Shown piece by piece: positions 1 to 5,154 of a stretch of 9,061 bases of DNA. The DNA lies in the NCBI GenBank assembly GCA_003545655.1, contig DODJ01000073.1:1-9061 (forward strand), read 5' to 3'. A model generated the notes under the pieces. It did not search any database, was not told the origin of the DNA, and was given only the letters and a program-made list of their open reading frames with translations. Source of the DNA: Candidatus Saccharimonadota bacterium. Its GTDB lineage: Bacteria > Patescibacteriota > Saccharimonadia > Saccharimonadales > Saccharimonadaceae. The position numbers and the translations under genes were made by a program. Positions within the stretch are counted from its first letter, which is position 1; each line of letters opens with the position of its first letter.

Positions 1-384
1 TGGTGAAAGGTCCGAGATGGAGTTGTCAAGTAAGTAGAGAACCGTTACAGCAGTAAAAAAATGCAAGCCCTCAACCGAACTAACACCCGATTGCCCACAG
101 TCTAACAAGCCGTTGTATGCAGCTGCTTCCGCCTCAGTTACATAAGTAGGATTCGCATGCGTCACCTCATCTAACACGCATGCTTCGAAATTAGCGTCTG
201 GTATAGATATAGGGTCTCCTGGAGCAGCATAAGTAGTGCTATGAAATATAAGGGAGCTTGCTAAAATTGCAAGTAACATAAGCACAGCCCCATACACAGT
301 CCGCACAGTATAGCTTGACCCTGCCACCTTCACACTTGTCTGAATGTGAAATAACCCATAGAAACTAGTTACCAAATAGCGCAT
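1..384 (-). CDS. Secreted leucine-rich-repeat (internalin-like) protein, N-terminal part, cut by window edge
   Basis: I translated this by hand: 128 codons run from ATG at 384 to the left edge without a stop. A hydrophobic stretch at residues 30-47 (VYGAVLMLLAILASSLIF) followed by HSTTYA-APGDP reads as a Sec signal peptide, cleaved after about residue 53. The mature part begins with ISIPDANFEACVLDE, the cap usual before internalin-type LRRs. A first repeat follows (SSVEGLHFFTAVTVLYL, then LDNSISDLSP). C69 and C96 could form a disulfide. An in-frame TAA directly precedes the ATG. A GTG at 333 (residue 18) would give a more ordinary n-region, but neither start has a clear ribosome binding site. 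LRR proteins of this kind are exported and usually mediate protein binding or adhesion; the ligand cannot be read here. The repeat number and any anchor lie outside the window. Confidence 0.8.
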   Translation of the reverse strand, partial: MRYLVTSFYGLFHIQTSVKVAGSSYTVRTVYGAVLMLLAILASSLIFHSTTYAAPGDPISIPDANFEACVLDEVTHANPTYVTEAEAAAYNGLLDCGQSGVSSVEGLHFFTAVTVLYLLDNSISDLSP

Positions 385-420
385 TTATTATAAATTCTTT
401 CTTTTTATTTTGATTGTTTG

Positions 421-460
421 ATGTATTGAATACATTTACTTGATTACAATTATATAATAC
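421..460 (-). promoter_or_regulatory. Putative promoter and palindromic operator-like site ahead of the LRR gene
   Basis: The 120-bp gap 385-504 is very AT-rich. On the minus strand a TATAAT lies at 454-449 (with an overlapping TATTAT at 459-454), about 64 bases before the LRR start. No good -35 sits at normal spacing; a TTGAAT 19 bases upstream of TATTAT is the best. Between this and the start lies a perfect 15-bp palindrome at 421-435, ATGTATT-G-AATACAT. It could be a repressor site in the leader or a weak RNA hairpin. The gap also holds a direct repeat of CGTATTTT just after the oxidase stop, but no convincing terminator. Confidence 0.35.
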
Positions 461-504
461 CTCAAGCCATCGTGCATCATTCAAAAAATACGTTGTAAAA
501 TACG

Positions 505-2106
505 CTATAGTGTATCACCGGCATCGTAGCTACCACGTAACGCGGCAATAAGCGTGCGTAGTTCGTTCTTCTGCTTTACATCCGGGTTAAGCGTGCCGAA
601 GGGGTCGAATACCTGGCGGACCTGCTCGTATAGCGAGGCCACTTCATCGTCAAGTTGCTCCCAGGCGGCATTTGCTTTCAGGCGACCCTCTGCACCATCA
701 GACACCACTGCGCCGCCACAGCGATCTACCACCGCAGCGTAATCGGCCACTAGTTTAAATAGTTTTTGCTTGTCGCTTACCGTATTGAGTTTAAGGTGCG
801 GGAAAAGGTCGTAGGTACCGGTAAGCGCGTTCAGCGCAACAGGAAGCTCAATATGATGCTTTGTGGCAAGTTCAGTTAACGCAATCTCAAATTCTTCGCG
901 GCGATTAATAGGTATCCAGGCACCGTCAATAAGGGGAGGAGCCACTTCGTCGTCGGCTGCACCAAGGCGCACTGATTCGGCAATATCAGCAAGACGAACA
1001 AACTCGGTAGGGTCTTGGTCTTTCGAGCTCACCATACCCATGTTAATTTTCTTTAATAATTTATGTAATTTCTTTAACTTATGGTTCTGCGTACGGTCGC
1101 TAAAGTCGTTGAAGCGAATGTACACCACAGCGCCCACTTCATCTACCGAACCAATAAGGTGAAACTGCGACCCGTTTTTAGCAGCGCGGCGAAATAGCCC
1201 GCCGTCATAGATAGCCAGTTCAGCCGGGTTAAGTTCGGCAAGGCGTTCACCTAAATCGCGGGCGGTTTGAATAGAATCGGCCACAATAACGCCATGGGTA
1301 TTTTTTTCAGAATAAAAATCAGCGTTTAAGACAACTTCAGAAATGATCCCTAGGGTACCCTGACTACCAATGAATAATGGCGTCAGGTTGAACGAACCGT
1401 CTTTACCCCGAATATCAGCAATAGCCTTGTAGCCGGTAAGGTCGCTGACGGTGTCCTGCGCAAGACGCTGAATAATAGCATCGTTATCTTCAAGGAGCCC
1501 TTCGAGTTTGCGGTAAATCTCACCCTCGAGGGTTTGAAGGCCAAGCTTTTTATTTACATCACGCTTAGAGATTTTTCCCGTTTCAATAACGTCGCCATTT
1601 GCGAGCACCACTTCAAGGCGCTCAACCGAGTCGGACAGCGCACCGTTCATGCCTAAAGCGCCACTTGCAATCGCCCCACCTACCGAAACCGGTTGCGTAG
1701 AAGCGCGCGGAGCGCCAATAAGGCTTAACCCCTGCCAGGTAAGGGCGTTAGAGAGCTCACCCACACTAATACCGGGTTGCACGTGCACGAGCTTATCTTT
1801 CTGGGCAATTTGAATAATGCTATTAAGATGTGTCGTTGTGTCTATAACGATACCTTTACCAATAGCCGCACCCGTTGTATCACCACCGAAGCCCCGAGGA
1901 GTGACCCCAACGACATGCCCTTTTTCTGCCAATTGCCATGTAAAGCGAGTGACCTTGCGAATATCATTTGTCACTCTTGGGAATACAACGATTTCTGGAG
2001 TTGCCGAAAGCACACTCGCATCGGTTGCGTAGGCTTTTCTGACCGACTTTGCCCCACTCACTTCTCCTAGTAGATGTTCGTTTAAATACGTGGCAATCTT
2101 ATTCAT
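505..2106 (-). CDS. FAD-binding oxidoreductase, GlcD/D-lactate dehydrogenase type
   Basis: The product is a 533-residue flavoprotein of the FAD-linked oxidase (PCMH/VAO) family. The N-terminal FAD-binding half shows EIVVFPRVTNDIRKV, then TPRGFGGDTTGAAIGKGIVID, the pyrophosphate-binding type of loop, then VHVQPGISVGELSNAL and APRASTQPVSVGGAIASGALG. GSQGTLGIISEVVL closes the FAD domain. The C-terminal FAD-oxidase_C half ends in FDPFGTLNPDVK, a version of the family's usual terminal motif. Members oxidise 2-hydroxy acids such as D-lactate or glycolate and pass electrons to a quinone or another acceptor; the substrate is not decided by sequence here. No Fe-S cysteine motif is fused to it. I start at ATG 2106 (MNKIATYL) because the 14 codons upstream to ATG 2148 read as leader and promoter DNA. 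AGGGA lies 9 bases before ATG 2106. The length is normal for the family. Confidence 0.85.
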   Translation of the reverse strand: MNKIATYLNEHLLGEVSGAKSVRKAYATDASVLSATPEIVVFPRVTNDIRKVTRFTWQLAEKGHVVGVTPRGFGGDTTGAAIGKGIVIDTTTHLNSIIQIAQKDKLVHVQPGISVGELSNALTWQGLSLIGAPRASTQPVSVGGAIASGALGMNGALSDSVERLEVVLANGDVIETGKISKRDVNKKLGLQTLEGEIYRKLEGLLEDNDAIIQRLAQDTVSDLTGYKAIADIRGKDGSFNLTPLFIGSQGTLGIISEVVLNADFYSEKNTHGVIVADSIQTARDLGERLAELNPAELAIYDGGLFRRAAKNGSQFHLIGSVDEVGAVVYIRFNDFSDRTQNHKLKKLHKLLKKINMGMVSSKDQDPTEFVRLADIAESVRLGAADDEVAPPLIDGAWIPINRREEFEIALTELATKHHIELPVALNALTGTYDLFPHLKLNTVSDKQKLFKLVADYAAVVDRCGGAVVSDGAEGRLKANAAWEQLDDEVASLYEQVRQVFDPFGTLNPDVKQKNELRTLIAALRGSYDAGDTL

Positions 2107-2119
2107 TTCCCCTAGTCCC

Positions 2120-2148
2120 TGTATATACTTACCTCCATGATAGCACAA
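2120..2148 (-). promoter_or_regulatory. Candidate promoter of the FAD oxidase gene
   Basis: On the minus strand TTGTGC (2148-2143), a 17-base spacer and TATACA (2125-2120) make a weak sigma70-like promoter. Transcription would begin near 2113, giving a leader of about 7 bases before ATG 2106. A second -10-like TATCAT lies inside the spacer. A perfect GGAGGT at 2136-2131 also lies in the spacer but has no start codon at useful distance, so it is probably chance. Confidence 0.3.
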
Positions 2149-2170
2149 GCGCTTCGTGTTGTGATGTGTT

Positions 2171-2199
2171 TTGCTCTTTTGCTACTCATCTGCTATAAT
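2171..2199 (+). promoter_or_regulatory. Promoter of tRNA-Leu
   Basis: TTGCTC (2171-2176), a 17-base spacer and a consensus TATAAT (2194-2199) lie 27 bases before the tRNA. The -10 is extended (TGCTATAAT, 2191-2199), which compensates for the weak -35. The same TGCTATAAT occurs ahead of the PBP gene. Transcription would start about 20 bases before the mature tRNA 5' end. Confidence 0.75.
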
Positions 2200-2226
2200 C
2201 CTTGAAGTTACCCCAACAACTCATAT

Positions 2227-2311
2227 GCGCGAGTGGTGGAATTGGTAGACACGCTAGTCTTAGGAACTAGTGCCGTAAGGCGTGAAGGTTCAAGTCCTTT
2301 CTCGCGCACCA
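2227..2311 (+). tRNA. tRNA-Leu, anticodon UAG, with encoded CCA
   Basis: This 85-nt class II tRNA decodes CUA and probably other CUN leucine codons. The acceptor stem is GCGCGAG (2227-2233) with CTCGCGC (2301-2307), followed by discriminator A and genomic CCA (2309-2311). The anticodon stem CTAGT/ACTAG encloses the loop CTTAGGA with anticodon TAG at 2261-2263. A long variable arm (GCC-GTAA-GGC) at 2272-2281 is typical for leucine. The T arm pairs GAAGG with CCTTT around TTCAAGT (2284-2300). The A discriminator agrees with bacterial leucine identity. It stands alone, with its own promoter and terminator. Confidence 0.97.
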
Positions 2312-2348
2312 AAAGAAAACGCTGGATTAGATTCCAGCCTTTTCTTTT
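2311..2348. terminator. Bidirectional terminator between tRNA-Leu and the pilin gene
   Basis: GCTGGA (2321-2326) pairs with TCCAGC (2333-2338) around a 6-base loop. The flanking AAAAGAAAA (2311-2319) pairs with TTTTCTTTT (2340-2348), leaving one C-C mismatch. Each strand therefore has a GC stem and a T-rich tail, so the element can stop the tRNA transcript on plus and the pilin transcript on minus. The final A of the tRNA CCA is the first base of the extended stem. Confidence 0.85.
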
Positions 2349-2389
2349 GTCGAATAAGCGGCGATCTTCAGCTACCGAGGCGATTCTTT

Positions 2390-2893
2390 TTACGTATCAA
2401 TCCAGCTCGCCCACGTGTCACTTCCACCAACATACCCAGATGTGCCCGTAGTACTCGGTTCACCTACTTGGGCGCACGTTTGTGTTTGGTAGGTTGACCC
2501 CCCTGATTGTTGTGATACTGTGCCGTTAGTAAGGAAATACCCCTGGTTATTCTTCGAGACAATACCAAACGAATACGATGTTCCATCGGCGCTTGAACAG
2601 TAGTAAAAGTTATTGCGTGAATCTTGAAGATAGGCGTTGCTACTAATGGAGATACCTACCGAAGCAAGCTGATTCCCATCAACCGCTGGGTAGACATCAT
2701 TATGATCAATTTTCCATAAGTCCATCTTACGAGCAAGTTGGCTGATATCGTTTTGTACGACCGTCTCGTCTGCTCGCTGCTGGACGCCTGTATAGGCAAC
2801 GATAGTGATAGCAGCTAAAATGGCGATAACTACTATAACAATAAGTAGTTCAACAATGGTAAAGCCTGGTATATGCGATGCCCTTCGCTTCAT
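2390..2893 (-). CDS. Type IV pilin-like protein (PilE/PulG-type prepilin)
   Basis: The product is a 167-residue prepilin. A short basic leader (MKRRASHIPG) precedes the class III processing site G10-F11. Glu15, the fifth residue of the mature protein, is the conserved glutamate needed for methylation and assembly. The hydrophobic N-terminal helix spans residues 11-34 (FTIVELLIVIVVIAILAAIT). The globular domain has two cysteines, C99 and C140, likely forming the C-terminal disulfide loop. The tail is rich in Gly, Ser and Thr and ends in WASWIDT. Prepilin peptidase would cleave it and the product would polymerise into a type IV pilus or pseudopilus; such pili give twitching motility and host attachment in Saccharibacteria. 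No assembly genes (pilB, pilC, pilD, pilT) lie in the window, so this is an isolated pilin locus with its own promoter and terminator. AGAAG five bases before the ATG is a weak ribosome binding site. Confidence 0.92.
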   Translation of the reverse strand: MKRRASHIPGFTIVELLIVIVVIAILAAITIVAYTGVQQRADETVVQNDISQLARKMDLWKIDHNDVYPAVDGNQLASVGISISSNAYLQDSRNNFYYCSSADGTSYSFGIVSKNNQGYFLTNGTVSQQSGGSTYQTQTCAQVGEPSTTGTSGYVGGSDTWASWIDT

Positions 2894-2903
2894 ATCTGCT
2901 TCT

Positions 2904-2932
2904 ACTATGAAGCATGAGCACTATATACGCAA
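2904..2932 (-). promoter_or_regulatory. Putative pilin promoter
   Basis: On the minus strand TTGCGT (2932-2927), a 17-base spacer and CATAGT (2909-2904) stand 10 bases before the pilin ATG. The predicted transcript would have a leader of only a few bases, too short to include the weak AGAAG ribosome binding site fully. The promoter is back to back with the DUF5652 promoter; the two -35 boxes are 2 bp apart. Confidence 0.45.
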
Positions 2933-2934
2933 GT

Positions 2935-2964
2935 TTGAGAAAATACTGTTGTCTATGCTACTAT
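2935..2964 (+). promoter_or_regulatory. Putative promoter of the DUF5652-like gene, giving a leaderless mRNA
   Basis: TTGAGA (2935-2940), an 18-base spacer and TACTAT (2959-2964), preceded by an extended TG (2956-2957), end 6 bases before ATG 2971. Transcription would start at or next to the A of the ATG, so the mRNA is predicted to be leaderless. No Shine-Dalgarno sequence precedes this ATG, which fits. Confidence 0.5.
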
Positions 2965-2970
2965 GTAGCC

Positions 2971-3252
2971 ATGAGCGAAATATATTACACACCCCTAGAC
3001 CCAGCACTATTATTCACGATTGCACTCATTGTTGTGTGGTCACTTCTTTGGAAGGCGCTAGGCCTTTGGCACGCCGCCCGTCGCGGTAACGCTGGCTGGT
3101 TTATTGCCATGCTTTTCCTCAATACCGTAGGTATTCTTGAAATTATTTACCTATTTGGTGTGGCGAAGATGCGTTCGCACACGCTTGGTACTGATGATGG
3201 CATCAAAACTAAGAAAAAACCAACTGCAAAGAAGTCGGCAAAGAAAAAATAA
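2971..3252 (+). CDS. Small two-helix membrane protein, DUF5652-like, with lysine-rich tail
   Basis: The product has 93 residues. Helix 1 covers about residues 11-33 (ALLFTIALIVVWSLLWKAL), helix 2 about 43-64 (WFIAMLFLNTVGILEIIYLF). The W-K-LW-AAR-G--WFI---LNT-GILEIIYLF pattern is that of DUF5652, a family common in CPR bacteria with no assigned function. The last 15 residues (TKKKPTAKKSAKKK) form a lysine/alanine tail, probably cytoplasmic and able to bind nucleic acid or acidic lipid. An in-frame ATG at 2914 would add 19 residues, but that DNA is promoter and the added peptide looks non-coding, so I start at 2971. It stands alone between the divergent pilin and the convergent rsmD. Confidence 0.8.
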   Translation: MSEIYYTPLDPALLFTIALIVVWSLLWKALGLWHAARRGNAGWFIAMLFLNTVGILEIIYLFGVAKMRSHTLGTDDGIKTKKKPTAKKSAKKK

Positions 3253-3266
3253 CCGGCCTTTGCCGG
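3253..3266 (+). repeat. Small inverted repeat directly after the DUF5652-like stop codon
   Basis: CCGGC-CTTT-GCCGG forms a 5-bp GC hairpin immediately after the stop. No T-run follows, so alone it is not an intrinsic terminator. It may protect the 3' end or act in tandem with the larger hairpin at 3281-3305. Confidence 0.4.
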
Positions 3267-3280
3267 ATACCTGTAAAAGA

Positions 3281-3308
3281 AAAGAGCGCCGCTTAGGCGC
3301 TCTTTCTT
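3281..3308. terminator. Bidirectional terminator built from the 3' end of rsmD
   Basis: AAAGAGCGCC (3281-3290) pairs perfectly with GGCGCTCTTT (3296-3305) around a 5-base loop, followed by CTT on plus; on minus the tail is T-rich (TTTCTTTTAC). It can end both the plus DUF5652 transcript and the minus rsmD transcript. The rsmD stop codon (3295-3293) lies in the loop and the last rsmD codons (R-K-S-A) form one arm, so the terminator is partly coding sequence. Confidence 0.85.
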
Positions 3309-3847
3309 CGATAGAACGCTAGGGCCGCATCTCCGTAACTACGATTGTCCACCACAACAACTCCTAATTCGGTGGGCACCTCACCTCTACCTGGGTATGA
3401 TAATACCATAAGCCCATTCGGTTTTAATAGCCCTATTAATTTCATTACTGTGGATAACTGAGGATCGTGGTAGGGTGGGTCGACAAAAATAAGGTCAAAC
3501 TGCTGCGTAGTGGTTTCAAGCCAGCTCGCAACGGGTGCTTTTATGAGCTTTGTTTTATCCATCACGCCTAGTCTCTCGATATTACTTGCAATCACTTTTT
3601 GCGCAATCCGATCCTTTTCAACAAATGTTGCGCTTTTTGCACCGCGACTAAGCGCCTCTAGCCCAAGTGCGCCACTTCCGGCAAAAGCATCAAGCACCTC
3701 AGCGTCTTCAAGTTGCCCACCTTCTGTGCTGGCGAGTATGTTAAATAGCGAACCTTTAACCCGCTCGCCCATAGGGTGAGTGCGGTTCGTCCCCGAGCCT
3801 TCGATGCTGCGGCCGCCATATATGCCAGAAATAATACGTATATTCAT
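3293..3847 (-). CDS. rsmD: 16S rRNA (guanine966-N2)-methyltransferase RsmD
   Basis: RsmD transfers a methyl group from S-adenosylmethionine to N2 of G966 in 16S rRNA during small-subunit assembly, in the cytoplasm. The 184-residue length is normal. Residues 1-15 (MNIRIISGIYGGRSI) match the family's opening. THPMGERVKGSLFNIL (23-38) is the substrate-binding segment. VLDAFAGSGALGLEALSRGA (51-70) is the SAM-binding motif I, and FVEKD (75-79) carries the ribose-contacting acid. DPPY (123-126) is the catalytic motif of N-methyltransferases. ATG 3847 fits the family start and has only a poor ribosome binding site in an A/T-rich leader. A TATACT at 3865-3860 may be its -10. Here it is a short separate unit flanked by hairpins. 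Confidence 0.95.
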   Translation of the reverse strand: MNIRIISGIYGGRSIEGSGTNRTHPMGERVKGSLFNILASTEGGQLEDAEVLDAFAGSGALGLEALSRGAKSATFVEKDRIAQKVIASNIERLGVMDKTKLIKAPVASWLETTTQQFDLIFVDPPYHDPQLSTVMKLIGLLKPNGLMVLSYPGRGEVPTELGVVVVDNRSYGDAALAFYRRKSA

Positions 3848-3863
3848 ATTTAATTATTAGTAT

Positions 3864-3922
3864 ACAAGAAGAAGAGGCCCGACGGATGCGCATATTAACT
3901 ACAGCGCACCCATCTAGGCCTC
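3864..3922 (-). terminator. Long hairpin with T-rich tail after the small membrane protein gene
   Basis: On the minus strand GAGGCC (3922-3917) pairs with GGCCTC (3879-3874). Inside, ATC/GAT (3912-3914 with 3885-3887) and GCGC/GCGC (3904-3907 with 3888-3891) extend the stem across an internal loop and a 4-base bulge. On minus the stem is followed by TTCTTCTTGT. This reads as an intrinsic terminator for the gene ending at 3937, although 49 bases with an internal loop and bulge is larger than usual. It also lies just upstream of rsmD, so it could act as a leader structure if transcription reads through. Confidence 0.55.
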
Positions 3923-3936
3923 GTGCCTTCACCTCC

Positions 3937-4245
3937 CTACACGTCAGGGCCCTGTGGTGGGCCACCAAAAAAGAAGTTGTTCGTGGTACCGTTGGTACGG
4001 TTCCTGTCCTCGGCCTCTCGGCGACGCCGAGCGCGACGCTTCAACAGGGTCATAAACACGTACACCAACACGAGGCCGATGACGATAGCCCAAGCCCATG
4101 GCTCGGTAACGGCTTCTGCGAGGGCAAAATAGCCGAGAAGAAGCCCCGGAAGACCGGTTAGTAGCTTGACCAGTGGGTTACGTGCAACCCAAGCCATCCA
4201 AAGGAACAGAGCGCTAAACACGCCCACAATAATGAAGTGCGGCAC
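3937..4245 (-). CDS. Small membrane protein of unknown function, three predicted helices
   Basis: I do not recognise the family. The 102-residue product starts at GTG 4245, preceded by AAGGAAGGT about 6 bases away, one of the best ribosome binding sites in the window. Hydrophobic segments lie at about residues 3-20 (HFIIVGVFSALFLWMAW), 25-46 (LVKLLTGLPGLLLGYFALAEAV) and 50-69 (WAWAIVIGLVLVYVFMTLLK). They are followed by a strongly basic stretch, KRRARRRREAEDRNR, that should stay in the cytoplasm. The tail TNGTTNNFFFGGPPQGPDV is Asn/Gly/Pro-rich with three phenylalanines and could be a short binding motif. The gene has its own promoter inside the end of the upstream gene, so it is probably not just a third operon member. 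That the ORF is real is supported by its composition, its ribosome binding site and the hairpin after it. Confidence 0.7.
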   Translation of the reverse strand: MPHFIIVGVFSALFLWMAWVARNPLVKLLTGLPGLLLGYFALAEAVTEPWAWAIVIGLVLVYVFMTLLKRRARRRREAEDRNRTNGTTNNFFFGGPPQGPDV

Positions 4246-4323
4246 GCGCCACCTTCCTTTCGGTTGTAGTAGGATGAAGTTCCACGGGAGCGCGATAGTC
4301 TTCGCACATCACCGTATATTTAT

Positions 4324-4352
4324 ATTATATCACAAATACTTTATTTATGCAA
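4324..4352 (-). promoter_or_regulatory. Promoter of the small membrane protein gene
   Basis: On minus, TTGCAT (4352-4347), a 17-base spacer and consensus TATAAT (4329-4324) form one of the clearest promoters in the window. It overlaps the last codons and stop (4341-4343) of the upstream phospholipase-like gene. Transcription near 4317 would give a leader of about 70 bases. A 6-bp hairpin (GTGCGA/TCGCGC with one G-T pair, 4307-4290) sits near the 5' end of that leader. Confidence 0.65.
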
Positions 4353-5147
4353 TTTTTGGGCGGCAGCGTACCACCCTAGACAGACCGTCTTACTAATAAT
4401 AGGAATGAGTTTTCGTCGGGTGGTATTACCGAGGTGCACTGACCAGCCAGTAAGTGCGAACTCCTCGTACATTTTCAGGGCGTCGACTTCTTTAACCGCC
4501 TCAAGAAATAACGGTACAAACCCCTCTTTCTCTACCCTACGCAGCTCGGCATCGCTTACTTGTATCGAGCGAAAGGAGTTAACCGTCATAGCATAGGCAA
4601 CCCCCCACTCAAACGACCAGTGCATATTAAATACCCCGTTTGCACCCCAGTATTGCCAGTTCTTCTTCATCATGTCAGCCCTGCTCTTACCCTTAATGAC
4701 GATTTTTTCATAGCGGCTACTACGTTCATGGTGAGGTTTGCCCCATAACTCTTCGATTTTTTCAGCCAACGGGTAGTGGTGAGCTGGAGTCAAGCCATCA
4801 ACGACTGCGTGCGCAAGCCATGCGGCTTCAAAAGCAGCACGCTGCTCATCTTCTTTTTTTAGCGCTACAGATAAATTATGGATATGGTTTTCAATAAGCT
4901 GTATCAACGGGTCATCAGGCCCAGCGTCGGGGCTAATAAAATGCCACGGCTCGTCGACTGATGGGCTTTTGCTCTTAATGCCATCAGGGCCATTTTTACC
5001 CTCGAAATGAAGAATACTTTTAATACTAGGAAAGAACTGCCTGTGGCCGATATGGTGGATAAGCATACGTTTAGCGATGCGATCAATTCGCTGATGGGCG
5101 CCAATAATGTTGCCTGATTTGTGGTGAAACGTTGTCCCTGAGTACAT
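4341..5147 (-). CDS. Zinc-dependent phospholipase C-like (S1-P1 nuclease fold) protein
   Basis: The 268-residue product matches the Zn_dep_PLC fold by its metal ligands. H18 (GAHQRIDRIA), D55 (NGPDGI), H69 (EPWHFISPD), H113 and D117 (LAHAVVDGL), H123 (TPAHHYPL), and H176 with E180 (MHWSFEWG) correspond to the Bacillus cereus enzyme's H14, D55, H69, H118, D122, H128, H142 and E146. The D-H spacing of 14 and the H-D-H spacing of 4 and 6 are the same. Known members hydrolyse phospholipids or nucleic acid phosphodiesters with three zinc ions. The first ligand of the secreted enzyme, its N-terminal Trp, is absent. No signal peptide is visible, so the protein looks cytoplasmic or exported by another route. 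It starts 7 bp after the recG stop and is probably co-transcribed. No ribosome binding site precedes it. The substrate is unknown. Confidence 0.75.
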   Translation of the reverse strand: MYSGTTFHHKSGNIIGAHQRIDRIAKRMLIHHIGHRQFFPSIKSILHFEGKNGPDGIKSKSPSVDEPWHFISPDAGPDDPLIQLIENHIHNLSVALKKEDEQRAAFEAAWLAHAVVDGLTPAHHYPLAEKIEELWGKPHHERSSRYEKIVIKGKSRADMMKKNWQYWGANGVFNMHWSFEWGVAYAMTVNSFRSIQVSDAELRRVEKEGFVPLFLEAVKEVDALKMYEEFALTGWSVHLGNTTRRKLIPIISKTVCLGWYAAAQKLHK

Positions 5148-5154
5148 AAAATGT

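Noticed and set aside
2227..2311. tRNA-Leu as an integration site for a mobile element
   Set aside because: I noticed no repeat of the tRNA 3' end in the window and no integrase; the neighbouring pilin is an ordinary chromosomal gene.
2233..2497. Two plus-strand frames of 72 and 71 codons starting in tRNA-Leu
   Set aside because: They begin inside the tRNA, cross the terminator and run antisense to the pilin gene.
3886..4161. 91-codon plus-strand frame over the small membrane protein
   Set aside because: It is antisense to the better supported minus gene and also runs through the hairpin at 3874-3922; its composition is not protein-like.
4214..4309. 31-codon ORF in the leader of the small membrane protein as an independent gene
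   Set aside because: It overlaps the GTG start in another frame, has no ribosome binding site and resembles nothing known; mentioned only as a leader feature.
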